Under the pieces are notes generated by a model, which did not search any database, was not told where the DNA came from, and was given only the letters and a program-made list of their open reading frames with translations. From positions 4,017,723 through 4,081,722 of the forward strand of contig VUYV01000044.1 in assembly GCA_008711295.1 (NCBI GenBank): DNA of 64,000 nucleotides. The letters run 5' to 3'. Shown one piece after another: positions 12,674 through 22,339 of this stretch. The first letter of the stretch is position 1, and every line of letters starts with the position of its first letter. The DNA comes from Anarhynchus alexandrinus (lineage: Eukaryota > Chordata > Aves > Charadriiformes > Charadriidae). The position numbers were made by a program, and so were the translations under genes.

Positions 12674-13446
12674 GCAGGTAATTATTTGATGTTATGTTTG
12701 CAGGAATTATCTTCAAACACTTTCCCTTTGTGACCCACCTTTCCATGTGCGTTGGCTGCATTTAACATCGACAGTACATGGAAAACTTAATACATTGTAC
12801 TCTGTCCCTTCTGCTGTTTCCATGTCAGATCATTGGTGATTTATTATTGTTGAAGACGAAAAAGCAACATATGCTCTGATCACTTAATAAAAACACTTTG
12901 AAATAGTGAATTAAATGTAGCCTTGACAGGTCATATGCTCATCTGATAGAAATTGATGGAGTCATAGCAAACTCTGTATAGCTTTGCTGATTTATACCTG
13001 TCTTAACCTTGAGTTATAAAACGGAGTTTAATTTTGTCTGAAGTGAAATTCTTATGAAACGCCTATCACTGAGGAAAACTATATTGAATCACAATCTGAA
13101 CATTTTATATCTGCTACTTTACACAACCTTGTACACAGGATTTCTGTTTCTAGAGGAATCCTAAATCCACAAGTCAGTCGGACTCTTTCTGTTGCTATCG
13201 GGGCTAGGACATGTGGCAATCATGGATAGAGCTGCAGACCCTGGGGATGAGGGAATACATTTGCACAAGTCTACTAAGGACTGGTGTTAGCTTATCTTGC
13301 CTTGCTTGACTCTGGAGATAATGGCCCAAATCTACCTATTGTCATCAGTGGGGATGATACCAGTAATAACTGTGCCCCAGTGAATCTTGGCTACCTATGC
13401 TGTGGTGAAGTTGCTCTGAAGCATCAGGTGGGTCAACAACAGCATC
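12674..13446. other. Unique spacer between two solo LTRs
   Basis: The 773 bp between the two LTRs carry no ERV gene remnants that I can see. The base composition is ordinary AT-rich. The LTRs have different target duplications, so this is host DNA and not a shrunken provirus interior. Confidence 0.7.
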
Positions 13447-14030
13447 TGTCATGGTTTAACCGCAGCCAGAAACCAGGACCACACAGCCGCTCACTCAGTC
13501 CCCTGGTTGGTACTGGGGAGAGAATCAGAAGAGTAAAAGTGAGGAAAAACCCCCTCGTGGGTTGAGATAAAGACAGTTTAAGTAAAGCAAAAGCCACGCA
13601 TGCAAGCAAAGCAAAATAAGGAATTCATTCACTGCCTCCCATCAGCAGGCGGGTGTTTAGGGCCATCTCCAGGACAGCAGGGCTCCCTCACATGGAACAG
13701 TTAATTGGGAAGACAAATGCCATCACCCCGAATGTCCACCCCCTTCCTTCTTCCCCCAGCTTTATATACTGAGTATGATGTTATATGGTATGGAATATCC
13801 CTTTGGTCAGTTGGGGTCAGCTGTCCCAGGCTGTGTCTTCTCCCAACTACTTGTGCACTCCCAGCCTACTCACTGGTGGGGCGGTGTGAGGAGCAGAAGT
13901 GGCCTTGACTGCTTAGCAACAACCAAAACCATCTGTTTTCTGCCAAGGTTTCTTTCATCCCAAATCCAAAACATAGATTACACCAGCTGCTAGTAAGAAA
14001 GTTAACTCCATCCCAGCTGAAACCATGACA
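13447..14030 (-). mobile_element. Solo LTR, same family, copy 2
   Basis: The 584-bp LTR starts TGTCATGGTTTAACC and ends GCTGAAACCATGACA. Its ends form a perfect 11-bp inverted repeat (13447-13457 TGTCATGGTTT; 14020-14030 AAACCATGACA). Flanks are gcatc (13442-13446) and gcacc (14031-14035), a 5-bp target duplication with one transition. The minus strand carries TATATAAAG (TATA box, 13761-13768) and a conserved CTGTCTTTATCTCAACCCA block, so U3-R-U5 runs right to left. It shares GAGATAAAGACAGTTTAA and the terminal GTTAACTCCATCCCAGCTGA region with copy 1. Much of its U3 differs from copy 1, so it is a different subfamily. No internal retroviral genes are present. Confidence 0.93.
13761..13768 (-). 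promoter_or_regulatory. TATA box of LTR copy 2
   Basis: On the minus strand the sequence is TATATAAAGCTGGGGGAAG, a clean TATA-box core in the expected U3 position, about 185 bp before the R/U5 polyadenylation region. It could act as a promoter firing leftward, towards copy 1. There is no evidence that it is used. Confidence 0.6.
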
Positions 14031-14035
14031 GCACC

Positions 14036-14915
14036 TTACGCACGATGGTGCAGATGATATTTCTCTTTCAAGTGTCCAGAGCAGACTTTTCAAGAAGAGC
14101 GTGCTCAGGTTTCGCTACCTTCAGGTTTTAATTGAAACTGAGATAATATTCAAACTTAAACAGATAAGTTTTCATTGACAGTCAGTTGGCTTCTTCAAGA
14201 AGTCATTAAAGAATTGGACAGAAATTATTCATGGCAAATTACCGATAAAGGTCTGCAGAGTATGTAGACCTCATGTCAAATTCATTACATTTATTCATGT
14301 TTGCTGAGAACTTTCCAGCTTTGTGAAAGATGTTGTGTAATCAGTCATAGCTGTTGTGGGAAAAAATGGTATTTGTGTTGGTCTTTGATCAGAGGTATTG
14401 TAAATTCACAGATACTGTAAGGAAAGATTGTTAATGTTGTGTATAGGTATCTAACACAGTAAGAATAACAATCCATCACGTAATGGTCAGTGTCTGCAGT
14501 TATGATCTCAGCTTTGTTTATTTGCCATCTATTAGAACCAAAAATCACAGAAAGTTTTGCCAGGTTTTTCAGGATCTGGAATTTAATGCTGCATGATTGT
14601 AATTAGCTAATACATGCAGAATACTGTCTGGACTATATGTTGCCCATGGAGACACAAGAAGGTGCACTACAGTTTCTCATGGATTTTTGCTTACAAAGCT
14701 GACCTGATCAGGGACATACAGGTAAGAAAATATATTTTGTCTTTTGGAAGCGCAATACATTGAAAGCTGCTTGCAAGTTTGGACGCCAGACTCATTCTGG
14801 GATCCAAATAGTTTTAACTCTAACAGCAACTCTTTCTTCTAACTGAAATTGCAATATGCTCCTGACTGAGGGCTGAATTTTCTGGCCCATATGTGCTCAA
14901 TATTAGTACAAGGCA
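14036..14915. other. Non-coding stretch, nothing recognised
   Basis: It is AT-rich sequence with short random frames only. No repeat family or exon is recognised. Confidence 0.6.
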
Positions 14916-15281
14916 GGAACAGAGACAGCCTCCGGCGCTGTCTGCGTTAGCTCTAGCGGCGTGATGGGAGAGGGATGGATCTGTGTGGCCCGGCACCTGC
15001 TGCTGAGCCTGTGACGTCCGTACGAGGCTCGAGGAGTTCTTGCTCTGGGCTGGAGTTTGTCTGCGAGATGTGAACACTGACAGTGTGTCAGCCTCACATC
15101 TGGCACGTGTCTTCTGGTTTAGTTTTATCTGGAAGATGCGCACTTTCACACTCAAAGACCTCACCGCAGTGTAGGTCAGAGTGGGATGAGGGGAGTTGAT
15201 CGGGAGATTTACTCCAAAATGCACTCCTGATACAAATTGAAGTGCTGATGTGGGTGCACCCATAACTCCCCCACAGCACAA
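14916..15281. other. CpG-richer patch with a long minus-strand open frame
   Basis: 14920-15060 is visibly richer in GC and CpG than its flanks (for example GGCGCTG, GCGGCGTG, GACGTCCGTACGAGG). The minus strand holds an open frame of about 147 codons from an ATG at 15263 to 14820. The predicted protein has no motif, membrane segment or family likeness that I know. It may be a chance frame in GC-rich DNA, an eroded repeat, a pseudogene or an unannotated exon. I do not call it a gene. Confidence 0.4.
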
Positions 15282-15338
15282 TTTGGTAATGGCTGTAAGG
15301 CAGTCTTGCTTATAATTATGAAAACTGTTCTTGAGGGA

Positions 15339-15407
15339 TTTTTTTTGTTCTTTTTTATTTTTTTTTGCCTGTCAGGAAAAAAAAGGTAAAAAGAAAAAAA
15401 GAAAAAG
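15339..15407. repeat. T-rich / A-rich quasi-palindrome
   Basis: A T-rich arm (15339-15366) and an A-rich arm (15377-15407) flank a short CCTG-T-CAGG core at 15368-15376. The strand can fold back on itself, with the CCTG/CAGG pairing at the tip. It is simple sequence. Confidence 0.75.
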
Positions 15408-18400
15408 GTCTAGACTTCCCCTGCTTTTAGTCTACTCTTTCTTTAGTACCTGCTGGTCCTGCAACTCCCACCTTCAACCTTCAAATGCAGTGGCAGATGT
15501 GCAGCATACTGTTGCAGTATTGATGCATTTCTGCTATAGAGTATACAAGTAACCTCCAGAGTGACCGTCGTTCCTGACATCGTACGTGCAATTCAGTGTA
15601 TTAAGTAGCAAAAATAAACTGTTTTTTTTCCTGCAACCCTTATGAAAGTGCTTGCTTTTACAGAAAGCTCTTGTACCGCAGAGTTAATAAGCATGCCTGT
15701 TTATTTTAAGTAACCTTTTTATTTCCATTCCCCCCACCCACATGTATTTACTGTCATGCCTTAGTAGGTCGTATCATCTTTAGGCTACAAAGCTCCTGGG
15801 AACAAGGACGTGTTTTCTCTCCTTGTCTGCAAAGCTTTGTGCATTGCTCTGACACTATAAAATAACAGAGAAGAGAAATAGAACTGACTCGGAGACTTGA
15901 TAGCTTTTGCAGTAGTACAATGTATTAATTGAGGCGAAAATCAAACTGAATGTAAAAATAACTTCTTGTGTGTTCTTGCACTTTAAACAGTTTCTTTTCT
16001 CAAGGCTTTTTACAATAACTTATTAACTATTAGAGAAAAAGCTGCTGTATTTGAGTGACACTAAGGGCTTAAAATAAACTATCAAAAGGAGTCAAGAAAT
16101 TGAGTGTGAATGTATAAAACTAATCTTGTACAAGCTATTGAGATATCTTGTCTAAAATGTGTACACTTAGTGATCCATACTTAAATGGCATCCAATTTAA
16201 AAAGCACTGGCCTAAAAAGGCTTTGAGTTAACCTGTATTTTATATAACTTCTAAAACCGCCACTTGCTCAAACAGGCGTGATTTCATAGGCCACTAACCA
16301 CTGAGAAGTGTCCAAATATGTTACCTTGACAAAACAACTGCATCTGAGATGTTTGGACCTAATTCAGTGTGAAACATTTGCTGAACTCGATAGCCCCGAC
16401 GTTCAGGTGTTCCTTCTAATGATTTGGAGCGGAGATGTGAGCCGCTGCCCGGCTCTGGGATGGCTCTGCTCCACTCAGCAGACCACGTGCGGGAAATTCC
16501 TCTTTTAAGGATAGAGGCACAAAGGTTCCCTTCGAGCATCGTGGCTGCCTCTTGTCTACAACTTCTGGAAATGCAGTGAGGACACTGCTAAACTAATCGC
16601 AGCCACAATTCCCAGGCCCTGGGGAAAAATAAATGGTAATGAATAATCAATAAAGCTGATTATTCTCCAAAGTCTTGCTAGCTTGTGTAACCCTAATACT
16701 GTATCAATATTCTTAGAGGCAGATAATAAATAATTTAAAATAATGTTTGCTTGTCAATGTGTTTTTGTGCCAAAATGTTAACCTTTGGATTATTTAAGTG
16801 TTTTCTGATGATGCAACTCTTCTTTTATTCCGCCATCCCCCCCAGAACTGCTCAAAGGAAACTCTCCTCCCCTGTAGCAATATTTGTGTTGGTCTGAATG
16901 CTTCCAGCTTCCAAACGCATAGATTATGCAGTACGGGAGTTTGTTTCTGTTCAGTTGGTCTATTATTTACATATTAAATTGCTGCTTGTTATCCTGACAC
17001 AACACTTTCAGATATTGGAAATCAAAGGATAATTGCAGAGGGTATTCTGTGTGGCTGAAAGAACAAATGACTCCAGAGAAGCAAAGCCACTCTGAAGGAA
17101 AGCATCACCTCGAAGAGTCTTAGCCAAATCTTCCTGCACAACGTTAAAGCAACACAGGGGCAGTCACTGCCCTTAACTGGCTGTTGAATGGTACCAATGC
17201 TGTTCAGTGGCATAGTCAGCTCTTACAGAAATTCTTCTTTTTTTCTGTGGTCAGTAGAAATGAAATTAGAATGAAGGTGACCTGTCATGACAAAAACAGG
17301 GGAGAGGGAGAACAGTGATTGAAGTCATTTTATTTTCTGTACTGACTGCATTTTTAGTCTCAGAATTCTCTTGGTTTTCCCAGACCAGTGTATAGGTCTT
17401 ATGCACAATAAAGATTTCCTTAGAGACTGAATCACCCTGCAGTCTAGAAAGGATGCTCATAATGAAGAGGTTTCTGGCAAGTGCACGGCATAGCCATCTG
17501 CACTGCACAGGCAAAAGCTGCTCTCAAACTTCCTCAACTTAAATCTCCACTCTTTGCTCCTGATTTCCACGTACTGGCACTGTACCTTTTTGCATCTCTG
17601 CATGTATGACACACTTGTGAAACATATGCTCTTCCTCCCTCTTTGCCCCTGAAGTTTAGGTTTTGACACAGGTTGTCATAACTGATGACAAAAGGCTAAT
17701 TATTGCGTGTGGGTAAGGAGTTCTTTCACGTAGAAAATGTGAAGCGTAAACAATATAATTTGCCATGATTGAAAGAGAGGTCTACCATGTGCCTTCTGCG
17801 ATGATGCGTTCTTGGTTAAATAAAGGTGAAGAAATAATTTCCTATTTGTTGAGGCAATGTCAGTGGAGTTGAGCGGAGTAAGACAGCTTCTTGGGTTGCA
17901 AATGACTTGAGCAAGCATGCGGGCAGCAGGACAGCAACGCAGCAGAAATTCTAGAATGCTGTTTTCGAACCCTTTTCCTGTTGCATCTTGCTTTTATGTG
18001 TTGGTCTGAAGTGCTTTTTCTCTTTTTCTTTTAAAGAGAGTTTTAAAGACTTGAGGGCAAAGTCTGGTAGATTAAAGCATACTGTTTTCAACTTCCCTGC
18101 TCAGTTGATGCCTGGGCCATGTGTCCCTCCATTCAAACGCTTACACTTACGGATGGATGCTACAGGGCTCTTCCAGAGGTACGCGTTCACAGGGACTGGC
18201 CCTAAAACTGCCATCTCTGCTTACTTTCAGAGAGCTCTCACTGTCACTGAAGTCAATGATTTTAAGGCTTGTGGATTGTGTCTTGATTTTGTGAATGGGA
18301 CCTATTTATGTGAAAATTAACTTAATCTGGAAACAGTCTTTAAAACAGCAGGGAAATATGGGCTTGGGCTGCTCTCTAAGGAAGTAAAGAACCAGTTTTA

Positions 18401-18471
18401 TCTGTAAAGCAAAAGGACAAATTGGTTTGGAGCAGTGCCATAAACTCAAGGAGTAAACAACCCAGAAAATA
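15408..18471. other. Non-coding stretch, nothing recognised
   Basis: No exon or repeat family is recognised. A patch at about 16380-16500 is slightly richer in CpG and overlaps short, uninformative frames on both strands. 'GTCACTGAAGTCAATGA' near 18242 resembles a piece of the ancient palindromic repeat but is too short to call. Confidence 0.55.
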
Positions 18472-18472
18472 T

Positions 18473-18486
18473 ATAAATAAATAAAT
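18473..18486. repeat. Short (AAAT)n tract
   Basis: There are three to four AAAT units in AT-rich sequence. Confidence 0.75.
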
Positions 18487-20730
18487 GATCCCTATGTGGT
18501 TCTTTAAATGTTTGAAATAACTGTGAAGATTGCACGTATGCTAATGCAGCATCGGTTCGTGTTCTGAAGCCAGCCCGCCCCTTCCCCTTACAAGCTGCCC
18601 AAAAACCAAAGCATGGGATGTCGGAGCGCTGTCCCCGTGCAGCCGCGAGCCTGGCAGGGCTTAGCTGCAGTCCAGGCTCTGCACTGTTTGACTTCAATAC
18701 AACCTAAACGTATTATTGCTATTATTCAAAAAGTAAGACCAAGTCATTTGAATCTCCCAAGAGAAATTCCCGCTTTATGAATAAAGTACTGGAAGGATTC
18801 AGCAGGTCGGGTAACCTAACAGAAAGAGTGAGCAAAAATAAGGAAGCTATTGCTGCCAAGACAGCCCTCAAATTACATTTCCACGCTTTGTGGTTGACCG
18901 TGGTGATACAGGCTGTGCAGTCTTCATTATTCCGAGTCCTGTCTGCAAATTGCCTCCTACCTGTAGCACGGCAATGATAACAGGAACGACCTGCTGCCCC
19001 AAAATGAAGAATAAGATTTTCAGATCCCTTCATGTTGACCTTCTGTTGCTCTGGCAAGATTTAGCATCAAGCCAGACTCTGAGGGCCCGGTCTTCCTGAG
19101 CCCTGCCAAAATTGTAGCTGCGATGAAAGAGTCTGAAAGGAAATTGGGTTACTAGAAACAGACTCTAAAATTGAAAAAAAAACCCCACCCTAGCAAACAA
19201 AAAGTGAGATGTTGGAGATTGTTTCATTAACTTTTTAAAAGTTCCTGTTCTCTCTGTATTTTGCCTTTTAAAAAACATAAATTACGGGGGAAATGACCAT
19301 TGTTAGTTTTGTACATGTTATTTCTGTTGAGCACTTGATGGGAGGCATTTTGGAATGGGTGTTTTTAAGATCACAGAGAGCAGAATTCTCAACTTCTGGA
19401 GGGTAATTCAAACCCACTACTCCTATTTACTAATGTAAATATATAAATAGAAACCTCAGTTTCATATTTCCTTTTCTCCCCCTTTCCTGTATTTTCTTTT
19501 TTCTATCCTCTTCAGCCTGAAGATGGAGGTGGATGAAAAACATAGGCAGCATAACTTCAGTGACCTGCTGGAAAATGGCAGATCACACCGTACCAGTTTT
19601 AACCAGTAGAATTAGATCAGGATGAGTTAGTTTCCTTGAATTCTGCTATAATTTCAGATTATTATATTCTTTTCATAAAATACATAACTAGCGGTATCAA
19701 TTACTGCTACTCAATTTCATATCTTTTGCTTAAATTCTATTTAAATTGAAAGTCTCTCTGTTAATCTCATTTCTGCTAGAAAAATTCAACAAAAAATGTC
19801 AGTGAATATAGTCCCACCCCTCCTGGATTCTCCAGTTGAGAGAATCAGTTATGCATTAAAAGTGGGAATAGCAGGCATGTAACAGACCTTTAATGTTAGA
19901 AGAATCATTGCTCTGTCAGTTCAAATGGCTGCATTTAATTGCAACTGCCTGCTTTTTGTTAAAATAAACTGATGACTTTTTCTAATACGAAATTCATCTT
20001 GTTGATATACCATCTCAAGATTTTTTTTCCATTTGCTTAATTTTACTGCCCTCAAATTTGTTTTTATAAGTAGTAGAGACTATAAAATATTTAATGCATG
20101 AGTTGAGAGATCTGGATGTTTATGGAATATTTATTAGGTGACATTAGAAGATATTCTTTGTTAGTGTCTGTCTTCAATCACAGTCAAAAAAATGTTCCAT
20201 TCTTCTAAGGGGAAGAATATGCATTGAGAGAGTTTTGCTTTTGCACGCCTTTGAGAGAAGAGAGGTGTACAGCAAGATAAAATCCACCACTGTGCAGAGG
20301 TGAATGCACCATGTGAAATCTTATGGGCTGGGGGTCTTTTAAGATGCATCTATCCATGCCAGCATGAACCTGAATATTCCTATGATTTTTTTTTTTTTTT
20401 AAATTCCCATGGTATCTTCTTGGTGGAGATTGTTGTATGCTTTTGGGAATTATAATCCTTTCTTTTAATAAACTTGAAAATAGAGAACTTTTCTTCTGCT
20501 GGGGTATTTAGTCCCAAAGCCAGTTGCTTCTTCCAGTTATCATATCTGATTTATTGTTTAAATATTAGGCTATTGCTATCTATGATAAGATTTAATTATA
20601 GCTCTGAAATGTAAAGAGAAGAATCTTATTAACTTTGTTTAGGTAGGAACTGAGCCATCTCTGTTTACTGGATAGCTTGAGGTTCCTATTTGTTAGATAT
20701 TGCGGAAAAAATGTGATTTAAAATAAGAAT
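18487..20730. other. Non-coding stretch with one small CpG-richer patch
   Basis: 18540-18680 contains clustered CpGs (CCCGCCCC, TCGGAGCGCTG, GCCGCGAGC) within AT-rich surroundings. Frames across it carry no recognisable protein. The remainder has a T run near 20387-20400 and nothing else that I can name. Confidence 0.5.
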
Positions 20731-20920
20731 AGGGTGGTGAGGCACTGGCACAGGTTGCCCAGAGAGGTTGTTGAGGCCCCATCCCTGGAGGTGTTCAAGG
20801 CCAGGCTGGACGTGGCCTTGGGCAACCTGGTCTGGTGGGAGGTGTCCCTGCCTATGGCAGGGGGGTTGGAACTCGATGATCTTCGGGGTCCTTTCCAACC
20901 TAAACCATTCTATGATTCTA
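20731..20920 (+). mobile_element. CR1 LINE, 3' end (5'-truncated)
   Basis: This 190-bp fragment carries the last codons of CR1 ORF2 in the plus direction. The frame reads VRHWHRLPREVVEAPSLEVF from 20734, with KARLD and later SLPMAGGLELDD following it. The CR1 3' tail follows, ending in the TTCCAACCTAAACCATTC block and ATTCTATGATTCTA at 20905-20920. CR1 copies are usually 5'-truncated and lack target duplications, as here. It looks fairly young, since the frame is intact across the fragment. The similar copy at 43781-44265 lies in the opposite orientation. Confidence 0.97.
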
Positions 20921-21516
20921 ATAGGAATCCTTTTTCCTTTTACATGAATTTTTGGTGTTAGAACATTTTGATATTCCTGAAGTTCCTGCTGGTGGCCTCC
21001 TTGAGAACAATCAGCATAAAAGACCATAGAGAGAGTTGACAGATACATACCGTACTGATGATAATGCGATTTTCTAGCAACTTGAATAAGATTGATTATC
21101 ACAGATTTTTCAAATAAACCATTAATTTGGGTGAACTTTTCCCTGGGCTGTGCTTGATCCATATTGACTGCCGATTTAGCCAACAGAATGCTTTGCTTGA
21201 AATACATTATGTCTTTCAGATCAATCATTTTTCAACTATGACAATATCAAAATCTCATGCTAAGAAATAGGATTATGTATAATCTTACTCTAATATGTTT
21301 TAATCAATGAGAAGTGGTCTGAAAGCACTCAATCCCAACTGTGACTGTAGTGTTTGTATGTAGATATTTGAGCTGTAAGGAATGTTTCAGATTCTTAAGA
21401 GGATTTTGTTGGCGATAATTCCAAGTGCAATACGGCAGGACAGGTCGCTGTAGAAATGAAAGAAAACAAAAACCAAAGGACCAGAAACTCATTTGTGAAT
21501 TACACGTAGTGATTAC
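20921..21516. other. Non-coding stretch after CR1
   Basis: It is ordinary AT-rich sequence. A minus-strand open frame runs from 21228 back across the CR1 fragment to 20686. Its CR1 part is antisense and its unique part has no protein likeness, so I treat it as chance. Confidence 0.6.
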
Positions 21517-21575
21517 GCCATTGGACCCGATGATTGTTGTAGGTTCCTTCCAGTGAAACCATCCTATTCTATTGC
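21517..21575 (+). mobile_element. Ancient CR1 3' tail fragment
   Basis: GCCATTGGACCCGATGATTG, then GGTTCCTTCCAGTG and CCATCCTATTCTATTG, follow the CR1 3'-end pattern: GGTTGGACTAGATGATC, a GGTCCCTTCCAACC block, then CCATTCTATG. It is much more diverged than the copy 600 bp upstream. Only about 60 bp survive. Confidence 0.7.
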
Positions 21576-22295
21576 TAACGCAACTTTATAATTTCAGATT
21601 TAACAACTTCCGTTTCCTGTTTTTAATCTTCAATTTTGTGTCCTGGCATGGGATAGAAAAAATAGTTTCTTTTGCGCTACCTGGATATGTTCTAAAGCCC
21701 CCTTTCCACCTCTCTTTCCCCAGTGTTTTGGTTGCATTTTAGAAGAGAGATTTAAAAAAGAGGAGGAACAGGCTTCTGATTTGGATCGTTCTCCAAGTTA
21801 AGGCATGAATCTTTAATTTCCTGAATACTGTAATTTCTTTATTGGCTTAAAGCTAAAAGAAAGAAAGAACCTTATCTGGGGCTTAGTCCTGGGAATAATT
21901 GTGGTCCTGCTAAATACAAATGGTCAGATGTAATTTTAGGTTTTATAACTATTTACTCCATTTCATATGTTAGGTACAGGAAAAGACCAGACTAAGGACA
22001 GATTGGAGCACAGGGTGACTTACACTAAAATGCAGAATTTCATAAGGGGTGCTAGGAGCCTGTGCCTTTGTGATAACAGGGCAATGTCAGCTGTCAGAAT
22101 TATCCTTGGGTATCATAGGAATGGCTAAAATAATACTTAACCTTTTTATTCTTATTTGTATTTATTTTTAAGGATCTAAGAGCCCATAATTTTTATTGCA
22201 TTTTGTTGTAACAATGGAGATCTCATATTATACTTGCAATTAAAAAAAGGGATGTTGGAAAACAGAACAAATTGGCTATTGTAAACCACCCTATT
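21576..22295. other. Non-coding stretch, nothing recognised
   Basis: It is AT-rich sequence without an identifiable exon or repeat. Confidence 0.6.
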
Positions 22296-22339
22296 GCCAC
22301 AGGGCGGACTAGATAACAGAGGTTATCTGTTGCTGTGGC
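22296..22339. other. Compound hairpin
   Basis: Outer stem: GCCACAG (22296-22302) pairs with CTGTGGC (22333-22339). Inner stem: AGATAAC (22311-22317) pairs with GTTATCT (22322-22328). The AGAG loop is 22318-22321. The asymmetric internal loop is 8 nt on the left and 4 nt on the right. It has 14 Watson-Crick pairs in 44 nt. It is short for a microRNA precursor. It could be a structured RNA element or chance. Confidence 0.6.

Noticed and set aside
12110..14030. A single short provirus with two LTRs
   Set aside because: Each LTR has its own 5-bp flanking duplication, the outer flanks do not match, and the 773-bp middle has no retroviral genes or primer-binding site that I can see.
20686..21228. 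180-codon minus-strand open frame
   Set aside because: One end is the antisense of the CR1 tail and the rest has no protein likeness. It is a chance frame.
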